Shown here: positions 15,965-24,715 of the stretch, in pieces
Layout of the letters: every line of letters begins with the position of its first letter
Numbering within the stretch: the first letter of the stretch is position 1
Assembly: GCF_001541345.2 (NCBI RefSeq)
Contig: NZ_LMVL02000003.1
Coordinates: 1 to 64,000, forward strand
Direction of reading: 5' to 3'
Source: Gillisella vitis
GTDB taxonomy: Bacteria; Pseudomonadota; Alphaproteobacteria; Rhizobiales; Rhizobiaceae
DNA: 64,000 nt
The notes under the pieces: model-generated
What the model was told of the DNA's origin: nothing
What the model saw: only the letters and a program-made list of their open reading frames with translations
The model's database searches: none
Program-made: the position numbers and the translations under genes

Positions 15965-17137
15965 ATGGTTACCAGTATCGTAACAACTTCGGCCAACAAC
16001 ACCGTAATGGACTTCAGCACCAGTGGATCGCACGGCTATGTCGGCAGTAGCACACCGTATGGTCTGTGGGCAGATGGGCCGATCCATCCATGGCGAGACG
16101 CAAACGGAACGCCAACCTTCATTACCGCCCATTCGGAAGGCTACCGGTTCAACGTTGTATCCGACTGGCAGAACGGCGCGACCTGGACCAATTGGGGTCA
16201 AGGCATGAACTGGAACTCGCCCCGGGATACGGTCGAAGGGCACTATGCCAACCGTTATTGGGTGTTTGCAGGTTTTGCGCGCGGCTCGACGGTCGTTGCC
16301 TTGGCCCATCATGAATTCTATCAGGCGCCGACTACCATCGGCGGGGTCGCCGGTTTTAATTCCAACAAATATGGCTTCAATACGCGCTGGGTGAATTCCA
16401 TCACCTATGTGAAATCCACCAATGACGGGCAGTCGTGGTCCGTTCCCAATCCTGGCGATTTTGGACAAAACCATCACAATGTCCGATGCGTCCTTATTCC
16501 GGAGCCCTGGAACACGCAATCCATCAATACGGCCTACGGCTTTTTCCATCCGTCGAACATCGTCAAGGAAGGCAATTATTACTATGCCTTCGTTGAAGTC
16601 CGCAATCTGCCGGGCAACACGACCGTTCTCGACAGCGGCTTTGCAATGATCCGCACCAGCAATCTCGATGCATCGACGGGATGGCAGTTCTATAGCAACT
16701 CCAACCAGTGGGAGACTGTCGACCACAGCTACTATCAGGGCAATTTGGCTCCCCAACAGCCCAAGGTCTTTTTCAAGGTCACCGGGTGGGATTCCTATAC
16801 CACATCCGAGCGGAACGGGCGCATGGCGCAAGCCATTCGCTATCATGTTCCGTCGCAGAAGTGGATCCTGTTCGGCTTCACCGGCCTGGAAGGCGATGGG
16901 TTGTGCTACTGCGTTTCCGACACGCTGGCCAATCCTCAATTCGAGGCCAACGGCAGGCGCATGATCAGCCTTGCCGGTGGCGGAGCCGCGAATGAATACA
17001 ACAACAACCACTATATCGGCGTCTTCGATCCCAATTCCCAGGACCAGAATTATCAGACCATTCTCGGGAATACGGCCCTGTTGATGACGGCTGATGCCGG
17101 AGTCCGGTATAAGGCGGGCACGATCAGCATCACCTGA
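15965..17137 (+). CDS. beta-propeller-like protein inserted in the tail module, function unknown
   Basis: 390-aa protein rich in Asn, Tyr, Trp and Gly with repeated short strand-like blocks, suggesting a beta-propeller. STNDGQSW (about residues 152-159) resembles the Asp-box of sialidase-type propellers. No signal peptide or membrane segment is seen, and no catalytic set was identified, so glycan binding, glycan hydrolysis or a tail-decoration role are all open. It lies between the tape measure and DUF2460 genes, where canonical clusters have nothing. AGAAAGGA is 7 nt before the ATG; about 105 AT-rich bases precede it and a strong terminator follows, so it is a self-contained cassette. Its sequence looks less GC-rich than the surrounding tail genes. 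Confidence 0.7.
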   Translation: MVTSIVTTSANNTVMDFSTSGSHGYVGSSTPYGLWADGPIHPWRDANGTPTFITAHSEGYRFNVVSDWQNGATWTNWGQGMNWNSPRDTVEGHYANRYWVFAGFARGSTVVALAHHEFYQAPTTIGGVAGFNSNKYGFNTRWVNSITYVKSTNDGQSWSVPNPGDFGQNHHNVRCVLIPEPWNTQSINTAYGFFHPSNIVKEGNYYYAFVEVRNLPGNTTVLDSGFAMIRTSNLDASTGWQFYSNSNQWETVDHSYYQGNLAPQQPKVFFKVTGWDSYTTSERNGRMAQAIRYHVPSQKWILFGFTGLEGDGLCYCVSDTLANPQFEANGRRMISLAGGGAANEYNNNHYIGVFDPNSQDQNYQTILGNTALLMTADAGVRYKAGTISIT

Positions 17138-17145
17138 CATCCAAA

Positions 17146-17184
17146 GCCGCGCGGCATCACACGATGCCGCGCGGCAGCCTTTTT
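17146..17184 (+). terminator. rho-independent terminator after the inserted propeller gene
   Basis: Perfect 13-bp stem GCCGCGCGGCATC (17146-17158) / GATGCCGCGCGGC (17163-17175) with loop ACAC, followed by CAGCC-like bases and a T run at 17180-17184. It lies 9 bp beyond the propeller gene stop and would also insulate the downstream tail genes. Confidence 0.9.
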
Positions 17185-17236
17185 ATCACGACTTCATTCC
17201 TTCCAACATAATTCAGTTATCGAAGGTGTTGATGAC

Positions 17237-17872
17237 ATGACCGAAGCCTTTCACGAGGTGCGCTTTCCGCTGCGCGTGTCGCTGTCGACCAGCGGCGGGC
17301 CGGTGCGGCGCACGGATATTGTCAACCTGTCGAATGGGCGCGAAGTGCGCAACCAGCGCTGGGCCAATTCGCGCCGCAGTTATGATGCCGGATCGGGGGT
17401 GAAATCGCTCGCCGATCTCTATGCGATCCTGGAGTTTTTCGAGGCGCGTGGCGGCCAGATGGCCGGGTTCCGGTTTCGCGATCCTCTGGATTCCAATTCT
17501 GCCGGGCCGGGTCGGGCGGTGAGTGGTGAAGACCAGAAGATCGGCATCGGTGATGGCACCACAGCCAGCTTCCAACTGGTCAAGACCTATGGCGATGCCG
17601 GTGGCGGCTGGAGCCGCACCATTGCCAAGCCGGTCGATGGTAGCGTGCTGATTTCGGTCGATGGCGTGCCGGTCAATGGGTTCAACTGCGATAGCAGCAC
17701 CGGGCTGGTGTCCTTCAATCAGGATTTTATTCCTGTGTCCGGTGCCGTCATCCGGGCGGGCTTTCAGTTCGATGTGCCGGTGCGTTTCGACACGGACCGG
17801 ATCGAGATCAATCTCGAAGCCTTCAATGCGGGCAGCATTCCCTCCATTTCGCTGACGGAGATCATTCCATGA
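17237..17872 (+). CDS. DUF2460 tail protein (GTA gene 12)
   Basis: 211-aa DUF2460 (TIGR02217-type) protein of the distal tail. It starts MTEAFHEVRFPLRVSLSTSGGP, has the typical RDPLDSNSAGPGR loop, and repeated strand segments up to SISLTEIIP. In GTA particles this protein links the tail tube to the baseplate. Its start is 100 bp after the propeller gene, and its stop overlaps the next gene by 4 bp. Confidence 0.88.
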   Translation: MTEAFHEVRFPLRVSLSTSGGPVRRTDIVNLSNGREVRNQRWANSRRSYDAGSGVKSLADLYAILEFFEARGGQMAGFRFRDPLDSNSAGPGRAVSGEDQKIGIGDGTTASFQLVKTYGDAGGGWSRTIAKPVDGSVLISVDGVPVNGFNCDSSTGLVSFNQDFIPVSGAVIRAGFQFDVPVRFDTDRIEINLEAFNAGSIPSISLTEIIP

Positions 17873-18759
17873 GGACAATCGATGCCGCTTTGGCGCGCCA
17901 TCTGGCGGGCGATGCCACCACGCTCTGCACCTGCTGGCGGGTGACCCGCAGCGACGGGTTGGTGTTGGGCTTTACCGATCATGACCGGGATCTCACCCTG
18001 CTTGGCACGCTGTTTCATGCCGCCAGCGGTTTTTCCGCCAGCGATGGTGAGGCGGAAAACAGCCTATCGGCGCCGACCTCCGAAGTTGCCGGTGGTTTTT
18101 CCAGCGAGGTGATTACCGAAGCCGATCTGATTGCCGGGCGCTATGACGGCGCGCGCATCGAGGTCTACCGTGTCAACTGGCAGGTGCCGGACCAGCATGT
18201 TCTGCTCAAGGTGCAGGATGTTGGCGAGGTCAAGCGCCAAACGGGGCAGTTTACCGCCGAATTGCGCAGCTTCGCCGCCAAGCTCTCCCAGGACCAGGGC
18301 CGCACACTTGGCCGCCGCTGCGATGCCAGCCTGGGCGACAGCCGCTGCGGTATCGACTTGAGTGCTGAGAGCCGCACCGTCAGCGCTGTGTTGGTGACCA
18401 TGAGCGCATCCGACCGGCTCATCGTTTCGGGGCTGGATGCCTATAGCGACGACCATTTCCGCTATGGCCGGATCACCGTGACATCAGGGGTCGAGACTGG
18501 CCTGACCGCCGAGATTGAAACCAGCCGCGCCGGAGAGGACGGCACGGAGCTGACAATGTGGCTGCCCTTGGAGGTAACATTGTCACCGGGCGACGCACTA
18601 AGCATCACCATCGGTTGCGACAAACGCTTCGCCACCTGCCGCGACAGCTTCGCCAATGCCGCCAATTTCCGTGGCTTCCCGCATATGCCGGGCAGCGATT
18701 TCGCTTATTCCTATGTCAGCGGCCAGACGACCCATGACGGGTCGGTGCTGTTTGAGTGA
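17869..18759 (+). CDS. DUF2163 baseplate hub protein (GTA gene 13)
   Basis: 296-aa DUF2163 family protein, part of the GTA baseplate hub. The N-terminal half contains CTCWRVTRSDGLVLGFTDHD, the middle FTAELRSFAAKLSQDQGRTL, and a C-terminal cysteine set (RRCDASLGDSRCGIDL; CDKRFATCRDSFAN) that in Rhodobacter GTA belongs to a cluster-binding domain. Overlaps DUF2460 by 4 bp. Confidence 0.88.
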   Translation: MRTIDAALARHLAGDATTLCTCWRVTRSDGLVLGFTDHDRDLTLLGTLFHAASGFSASDGEAENSLSAPTSEVAGGFSSEVITEADLIAGRYDGARIEVYRVNWQVPDQHVLLKVQDVGEVKRQTGQFTAELRSFAAKLSQDQGRTLGRRCDASLGDSRCGIDLSAESRTVSAVLVTMSASDRLIVSGLDAYSDDHFRYGRITVTSGVETGLTAEIETSRAGEDGTELTMWLPLEVTLSPGDALSITIGCDKRFATCRDSFANAANFRGFPHMPGSDFAYSYVSGQTTHDGSVLFE

Positions 18760-18769
18760 GGAGGATTGT

Positions 18770-19204
18770 ATGTCCTCCATCAACACCCATGTCCTCACCC
18801 TTGCCGAGGGCTGGATTGGCACGCCCTATCGCCATCAGGCCTCCACCAAGGGTGTTGGTTGTGATTGTCTTGGCTTGGTCCGGGGCATCTGGCGGGAGCT
18901 TTATGGGCAGGAGCCGGAAGTAACACCTGCCTATGCGCCTGACTGGGCGGAGCGGTCGGGAGAGGACCGGTTGATTGAGGCGGCGGGGCGGCATTTCACC
19001 CTGATCGACAGCCTTGGCGAGGCCTTGCCTGGCGATCTCCTGGTCTTCCGGTTTCGCGCCCATTACGCCGCCAAGCATCTGGGGCTTTTGGCGGCAGACC
19101 AGCATTTCATTCACGCCTATGAGCAGGCGGCGGTGGTTCGCTCCGCTCTGGTGCCCGCCTGGCAGCGGCGTGTCGCGGGCGTCTATCGTTTTCCGGAGAA
19201 GTGA
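18770..19204 (+). CDS. NlpC/P60-type cell-wall peptidase (GTA gene 14)
   Basis: 144-aa cysteine peptidase that lets the tail cross the recipient's peptidoglycan. GTPYRHQASTKGVGCDCLGLVRG holds the catalytic cysteine (first or second Cys near residue 28), and AKHLGLL contains the expected histidine. GAGGAGGAT 4 nt before the ATG fixes the start at 18770. Length fits the phage-associated NlpC/P60 group. Followed after 3 bp by the host-specificity gene. Confidence 0.87.
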   Translation: MSSINTHVLTLAEGWIGTPYRHQASTKGVGCDCLGLVRGIWRELYGQEPEVTPAYAPDWAERSGEDRLIEAAGRHFTLIDSLGEALPGDLLVFRFRAHYAAKHLGLLAADQHFIHAYEQAAVVRSALVPAWQRRVAGVYRFPEK

Positions 19205-19207
19205 TCG

Positions 19208-22200
19208 ATGGCAACTCTTGTTTTCCAGGCAGCCGGTGCGGCCATTGGCAGCATATTCGGGCCTGTTGGCACCATGCTGGGCCGTGCCGTGGGGTCGCTG
19301 GCTGGCAATATGGTCGATCAGGCGCTGATCAACGGTAGCTCCACCACCACAGGCTCGCATCTGTCGTCGGCGCGGATCGGCGGGGCCAGCGAAGGCACGG
19401 CGCTGAACCGGGCCTATGGCACGGTGCGCATTGGCGGCACGCTGATCTGGGCGACGCGGTTTGAGGAAAAGACCACCACCGAAACCTCTGGAAGCAAATC
19501 CACCGGCAGCAAGACCAAGAGTTACGATTATTACGGCAATCTGGCGCTGGCTTTGTGCGAAGGCCCGGTGGCGGCCATTCGACGGGTCTGGGCGGATGGC
19601 GAGGAAGTGGATCTGACTGAGGTCGAGATGCGCTTTTATCCTGGCAGTGAGGATCAGGGCGTCGATCCGCTGATTGCCGCCAAGCAGGGCGAGGGCAATG
19701 CGCCCGCCTATCGCGGCGTCGCCTATGTGGTGTTCGAGCGCTTGCCGCTTGACGATTACGGCAACCGTCTCCCCGTGCTGCAATTTGAAGTGATCCGCCC
19801 GTTGGGCGCGCTGGAAAGCCAGGTCAGGGCTGTGACCATCATTCCCGGTGCCACCGAACATGGCTATGCGACGAAAGCCATTACCGAGGAAACAGGAGAT
19901 GGCGAAGAGCGGATCATCAACCGCAACACGCTGGTGGCCGCCACCGACTGGCAGGCCTCGCTGGATGAGTTGCAGGCGGTGTGTCCCAATCTCGTCCGCG
20001 CCGCCCTTGTTGTCAGCTGGTTCGGAACCGATCTGCGGGCCGATCAATGTGACGTTGTGCCGGGGGTCGAAGTGGCGCGGCGCGACGAGGAGAGCCGTGC
20101 CTGGAGTGTTGCGGGCATCGGGCGCGCGTCGGCCCGGCTGGTCAGCCAGAACGGCGGCGGTCCCGCCTATGGTGGCACGCCGAGCGATAAAAGCGTCATC
20201 GAGGCCATCAAGGATCTCAACAGCCGGGGCATTGCCACCTGCCTCTATCCTTTCGTGATGATGGACATTCCCTCCGGTAACGGCTTGGCCGATCCCTATG
20301 GTGGAACCGAACAGGCGGCCTATCCCTGGCGGGGTCGCATCACCTGTTCACCGGCCCCTGGTCTTGCGGGTTCGCCTGACGGCACGGACGCGATGGACGC
20401 CATTGTCGAGGCCTTCATTGGCAAGACTACCGTCGATGATTTCTTCGTACTCGGCACCACGATCCTTTATACCGGCAACAAGAACGGTTGCGATAGCGGC
20501 TATCGGCGGCTGGTGCTGCATTCTGCGCTGCTGGCGAAAGCCGCAGGCGGGGTGGACAGTTTCGTGATCGGCTCGGAGCTGAAGGGCCTGACGACCCTGC
20601 GCGGTGCGGACAACAGCTTTCCCTTCGTTGCCGCCTTGATGCGGTTGGCTGAGGATGTGCGTGCCATTCTGGGGAGCCAGACCAAGCTGACCTACGGTGC
20701 CGATTGGAGCGAATATTTCGGCTACCATCCTGGAGATGGGTCCGGGAATGTGTTTTTCCATCTCGATCCGCTTTGGGCCAGCGCGGCAATCGATGCGGTT
20801 GGCATCGACAATTACATGCCGCTTTCGGACTGGAACGACGCGGATTTTACTGCGGATAATCCTGATGGGTTTACCATTGCCGATGACCGTGCCGCCATGC
20901 AGGCGCAGATCGCCGCTGGTGAGGGCTATGACTGGTATTATCCAGACCTTGCCGCCCGCAAGCGCCGTGAACGCGCCGCGATTACCGACGGGCTGGCGGG
21001 CAAGCCCTGGGTCTATCGCTACAAGGACATTCAATCCTGGTGGGAAAACCACCATTACAACAGGGTCGGCGGTGTTGAGCTTTCTACGCCCAGTGCCTGG
21101 GTGCCGAAGCAGAAACCGATCTGGTTTACCGAACTGGGTTGCCCGGCGGTGGAGCGTGGTGCCAACCAGCCGAACGTGTTTCCCGATCCAAAATCCTCGG
21201 AAAATGCGCTGCCGTATTTTTCCTCCGGTATGCGCTCGGATGCCATGCAGCGCCGGTTTCTGGAGGCGCATCTGGGCTATTGGCAGGAAGAGGCGGCACC
21301 CGCTGGCATGGTTGATGCCGACCATATCTTTCTCTGGACCTGGGACAGCCGGCCCTTTCCAGCCTTTCCCTATGATACCGATCTGTTTGCCGATGGCGAC
21401 AATTGGCGCAGTGGCCATTGGCTGAACGGACGGCTGGGCGGCGGCACGCTGGCCGAGGTGATCGCCGCGATATTGGAAGATTGCGGCTTTAGCGATTACG
21501 ATGTGTCTGCTGTCACCGGCGATCTCTCGGGCTATGTGCAGGGCGATGTCTCCTCGGCCCGCAGCCTGATCGAGCCGCTGACCGAGGCCTTCCTGATCGA
21601 CGTGATCGAGGACGGTACTGTGCTGCGGTTCCGCTCACGCCAGGCCGCCAGCCTGAAGGCCGTCGAGACCCGGGTTTTCGTCGATACCGAAGATGAGCCG
21701 TTCTGGACCGAGACCCGGGGCGATAGCACCGATTATGCTGGGCAGGCCGTATTGGATTTTTACGATCCCGCCAATGATTATGAGGATGCCAGCGTCCGCT
21801 CGCGCCGCGTGGTGGGAACCTCAGCCAAGCTTTTGTCCAGCGATCTGCCTGCGGTGCTGGATGAGGCAAGCGCTTTGGCCGTGGTTGAAACGCAATTGCG
21901 CGATCACCGGATCGGGCGGCGCAGCCTGACCCTGTCGCTGTCTCCCTCGCAGCTGGCGCTTCAGCCCGGCGACGTGCTGACCTTGCCGGAGGGGCCATCC
22001 GGCCGGTTCCTGATAACGCGTATTGAGGACAGCAGCACGCTGTCGTTGGAATTGACCGAAGTGGCAGCGCCGGTGTCCAGCGCGATTACCGTTGCCAGCA
22101 GCGGGCGGGTGCAGAGCGGGCGGGCCTCGGACGGGTTTGCGCCGCTGTGGCGGCTGATGGACCTGCCGCGCCTTGATGATGGCGCGGACGGCAGTTTTGC

Positions 22201-23065
22201 CCGCGCGGCGGCCTATGCCAGCCCCTGGCGCAAGATCGTACTGTCGTCATCCGCCGAGACCGAGAACTATGCGACCCGTGTCGTGGTGGATGGCCCGGCA
22301 ACCCTCGGCAGCCTGTCATCGGCATTGGCTGCGGGTGTGTCGGGCCGGTTCGACAGGGCCAATCGTCTGACCGTTACTCTATCGCATGGCAGTTTTTCCT
22401 CCGGTTCGCGGCTGTCGGTGCTGAATGGCGACAACCGTCTTGCGATCAAGGCCGCCAACGATGTCTGGGAGGTGATCGGTTTCCAGACGGCGGAGGAGGT
22501 GGAAAGTGGCGTCTGGCAATTGTCCGGCCTGCTGCGCGGTCTCTATGGCACGGAGGATGCCATGGTGGCCGGTGCCGTTGCGGGCGCGCAGGTGGTTCTG
22601 CTCAACAGCGCGGTCACCGCGCTTGATCTTGCCGACAGCGAAATCGACCTGACGCTGAACTGGATTGCCGAGGCGGCCGGCACCAGCCTTGCGGCCAAGG
22701 GCCCGGTCAGTTTTTCCGGCAGATTGCGGGCGCTGACCCCGCTTTCCCCGGTGCATCTGCGCGCCAGCCGCGCGCCCAGCGGCGATATTGCGTTGACCTG
22801 GGTCCGGCGCGGCCGCACGGATGCCGACAATTGGACACCATCCGATATTGCGCTGGACGAGGAAAGCGAGCGCTACCAACTCGATATTCTCGACGCCGGG
22901 CAGGCGACCCTGCGCAGCGTCACCCTGACATCTGCGGGTTATGCCTATAGCGCCGATTTGCAGGCCGCAGACTTTGGCGCAACACCCTCGACGCTCGCCA
23001 TCCGGGTCCGCCAGATTGGCCGCCATGCCAGCGGCATCGCCGCTGAAGCGGCATTCACGTTCTGA
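19208..23065 (+). CDS. giant GTA host-specificity/baseplate protein (gene 15, megatron type)
   Basis: 1285-aa tail-tip protein. The N-terminus (FQAAGAAIGSIFGPVGTMLG) is glycine-rich and hydrophobic as in the family. Residues about 400-760 form the GTA TIM-barrel-like domain, with VIGSELKGLTTLRG, YGADWSEYFGYHP, FHLDPLWAS and PIWFTELGCPAVERGANQPN. A phage tail hub domain and fibronectin-like C-terminal strands follow. It forms the central spike and pierces or binds the recipient envelope. Full length for the family and open throughout, in contrast to the broken head genes. Confidence 0.9.
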   Translation: MATLVFQAAGAAIGSIFGPVGTMLGRAVGSLAGNMVDQALINGSSTTTGSHLSSARIGGASEGTALNRAYGTVRIGGTLIWATRFEEKTTTETSGSKSTGSKTKSYDYYGNLALALCEGPVAAIRRVWADGEEVDLTEVEMRFYPGSEDQGVDPLIAAKQGEGNAPAYRGVAYVVFERLPLDDYGNRLPVLQFEVIRPLGALESQVRAVTIIPGATEHGYATKAITEETGDGEERIINRNTLVAATDWQASLDELQAVCPNLVRAALVVSWFGTDLRADQCDVVPGVEVARRDEESRAWSVAGIGRASARLVSQNGGGPAYGGTPSDKSVIEAIKDLNSRGIATCLYPFVMMDIPSGNGLADPYGGTEQAAYPWRGRITCSPAPGLAGSPDGTDAMDAIVEAFIGKTTVDDFFVLGTTILYTGNKNGCDSGYRRLVLHSALLAKAAGGVDSFVIGSELKGLTTLRGADNSFPFVAALMRLAEDVRAILGSQTKLTYGADWSEYFGYHPGDGSGNVFFHLDPLWASAAIDAVGIDNYMPLSDWNDADFTADNPDGFTIADDRAAMQAQIAAGEGYDWYYPDLAARKRRERAAITDGLAGKPWVYRYKDIQSWWENHHYNRVGGVELSTPSAWVPKQKPIWFTELGCPAVERGANQPNVFPDPKSSENALPYFSSGMRSDAMQRRFLEAHLGYWQEEAAPAGMVDADHIFLWTWDSRPFPAFPYDTDLFADGDNWRSGHWLNGRLGGGTLAEVIAAILEDCGFSDYDVSAVTGDLSGYVQGDVSSARSLIEPLTEAFLIDVIEDGTVLRFRSRQAASLKAVETRVFVDTEDEPFWTETRGDSTDYAGQAVLDFYDPANDYEDASVRSRRVVGTSAKLLSSDLPAVLDEASALAVVETQLRDHRIGRRSLTLSLSPSQLALQPGDVLTLPEGPSGRFLITRIEDSSTLSLELTEVAAPVSSAITVASSGRVQSGRASDGFAPLWRLMDLPRLDDGADGSFARAAAYASPWRKIVLSSSAETENYATRVVVDGPATLGSLSSALAAGVSGRFDRANRLTVTLSHGSFSSGSRLSVLNGDNRLAIKAANDVWEVIGFQTAEEVESGVWQLSGLLRGLYGTEDAMVAGAVAGAQVVLLNSAVTALDLADSEIDLTLNWIAEAAGTSLAAKGPVSFSGRLRALTPLSPVHLRASRAPSGDIALTWVRRGRTDADNWTPSDIALDEESERYQLDILDAGQATLRSVTLTSAGYAYSADLQAADFGATPSTLAIRVRQIGRHASGIAAEAAFTF

Positions 23066-23107
23066 TCTTCAATCCGAAAATCTCCACTGAAAACAAGGGA
23101 AATCGAT

Positions 23108-23347
23108 ATGAATGACGGCAAACCATGGTATCTGTCCAAAGCTGTCTGGGGTGCGCTTGTCGCCATCCTGGCGTCAGGCCTGCAACTCGGCGGGTTCGAG
23201 CTCGGCCTGTTGGAACAGGGACAATTGACCGACGCATTGGTGGCGCTGGCCGGATCGGTTGGCGGGCTTGTGGCGCTCTATGGCCGACTGGTGGCAAGCC
23301 ACGCCATCGTGTCCAAATCGGATATGCTTCCCCCGGAGAAAACTTGA
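23108..23347 (+). CDS. small holin-like membrane protein at the end of the GTA cluster
   Basis: 79-aa protein with two hydrophobic stretches (about residues 9-30 and 40-60) and a charged tail, starting MNDGKPWYLSKAVWGALVAI. AAGGGAAA lies about 6 nt before ATG. It follows gene 15 by 42 bp, so it is likely co-transcribed. The size and topology suit a holin that could partner the GH19 enzyme, but no holin family was recognised; a structural or unrelated membrane role is possible. Confidence 0.65.
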   Translation: MNDGKPWYLSKAVWGALVAILASGLQLGGFELGLLEQGQLTDALVALAGSVGGLVALYGRLVASHAIVSKSDMLPPEKT

Positions 23348-23538
23348 GGTTGGCGCAGCCAAATGCCCGCATTACCGCCAATAAGGCCGATACTTTAATA
23401 AATTGAAATGCTTGGGCTGTCGCAGAATTGTCATGCCTGCTGAACAGTGGGCCAAGATTACCAGGCATTCATTTGCCATTCAGCCGTTCTTCGGTAACAC
23501 TTACGCCACGATAACCGAATGCGGCAGAGTGGCAGTTG

Positions 23539-23907
23539 ATGGCATCCAAATCGATCATAGGCAGTATCGCGGCCGGGCTTATTGCCTGGACGGTACCGGT
23601 GACCACAGCGCCGGTCCCCGATGCCGTGCCTATGTCGCAGATGGTGCCTGGCCAGAGCGCTTCGTCTTCACCTGTCATCGTCCAGGCGCAGAACCAGAAT
23701 CAGAACAGTGACAATTCCGACAGTAACGACAGCAAGTCCAACGGCAGAGTTGATTGCCGTTCGGCAGCGCTCAGGGCCGTGGAGCAGGCGGGCGGGCAAT
23801 TGCTTTCCGTGCGGCTGTCGGGCGGCCAATGCGTGATCACCATTCTCGTGCCGGGCACCGGCGACAACGCAAGGCCCCGCAAGATGACGGTCCAGGTTTC
23901 GCGTTGA
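23539..23907 (+). CDS. small secreted PepSY-like protein, candidate FeuN
   Basis: 122-aa protein with an N-terminal signal sequence (hydrophobic about residues 6-22), a low-complexity Asn/Ser/Gln/Asp linker, and a compact C-terminal domain AVEQAGGQLLSVRLSGGQC...ITILV, reminiscent of a half PepSY domain. It lies 133 bp upstream of the FeuP-type regulator in the same direction. In Sinorhizobium meliloti a small periplasmic protein encoded beside feuP, FeuN, represses the FeuQ kinase; the same role is inferred here from size, export signal and location, not from direct sequence comparison. ATG 23539 is preferred over TTG 23536; the ribosome binding site is weak. Confidence 0.65.
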   Translation: MASKSIIGSIAAGLIAWTVPVTTAPVPDAVPMSQMVPGQSASSSPVIVQAQNQNQNSDNSDSNDSKSNGRVDCRSAALRAVEQAGGQLLSVRLSGGQCVITILVPGTGDNARPRKMTVQVSR

Positions 23908-24040
23908 GGCTGGTTTTGGGCCAAGGAGTAGTGTAAGACTTTCTATCTGTTGGATATTTTTTCTCATGCGGCTGGTTTTACTGGACCTGCGCGCAAGATC
24001 GCCCGGCTGGTGCCAGCATGGCAAAACGGAGAAGTGAAGA

Positions 24041-24715
24041 ATGCGCATTCTCGTCGTCGAGGACGATGTCAACCTGAACCGCCAGCTGGTCGAGGCGCTT
24101 CAGGAGGCAGGCTATGTGGTCGACCAGGCCATGGATGGCGAGGAGGGGCATTATCTCGGTGATACCGAACCCTATGATGCCGTGATCCTCGATATCGGTC
24201 TGCCGACCATGGACGGCATTACCGTTCTGGAAAAATGGCGCTCTGCTGGGCGTGTGATGCCGGTCCTGATTCTGACGGCCCGCGACCGCTGGAGCGACAA
24301 GGTGTCCGGTATCGACGCCGGGGCTGACGACTATGTCACCAAGCCGTTCCACGTCGAAGAGGTGCTGGCGCGCATCCGGGCGCTGATTCGCCGCGCCGCC
24401 GGCCATGCCTCCTCGGAAATCGCCTGCGGGCCGGTGCGGCTCGATACCAAGAGTTCCAAGGTCACGGTTTCGGGCAAGGCGCTGAAACTCACGTCCCATG
24501 AATTCCGGCTGCTGTCCTATCTCATGCATCACATGGGGGAGGTCGTGTCGCGCACCGAGCTGGTCGAGCATATGTATGACCAGGATTTCGACCGCGATTC
24601 CAACACGATCGAAGTGTTTGTCGGGCGGCTGCGCAAGAAGATCGGTCTGGACATGATCGAGACCGTGCGCGGTCTCGGCTACCGGATCAAAGCGCCTGAC
24701 AGTGTCGAGGGCTAG
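24041..24715 (+). CDS. feuP: OmpR/PhoP-type response regulator FeuP
   Basis: 224-aa response regulator. The receiver domain starts MRILVVEDDVNLNRQL with acidic residues at 8-9, the phospho-acceptor Asp in VILDIGLPTMDG (about 51) and Lys in YVTKPFH (about 101). The C-terminal winged helix has LTSHEFRLLSYLMHH and the final VRGLGYRIK. GGAGAAG is 6 nt before ATG. It abuts the kinase gene with no spacer. The name rests on position: in rhizobia feuPQ lies next to cycHJKL and controls envelope genes such as the cyclic glucan exporter. Without a search a generic PhoP name would be the safe alternative. Confidence 0.85.
   Translation: MRILVVEDDVNLNRQLVEALQEAGYVVDQAMDGEEGHYLGDTEPYDAVILDIGLPTMDGITVLEKWRSAGRVMPVLILTARDRWSDKVSGIDAGADDYVTKPFHVEEVLARIRALIRRAAGHASSEIACGPVRLDTKSSKVTVSGKALKLTSHEFRLLSYLMHHMGEVVSRTELVEHMYDQDFDRDSNTIEVFVGRLRKKIGLDMIETVRGLGYRIKAPDSVEG

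Noticed and set aside
15932..17140. 402-codon minus-strand frame covering the whole propeller-like gene
   Set aside because: The plus-strand frame has a good ribosome binding site and a terminator placed correctly after its stop, and its product has low-charge, Trp/Tyr-rich character of a folded protein.
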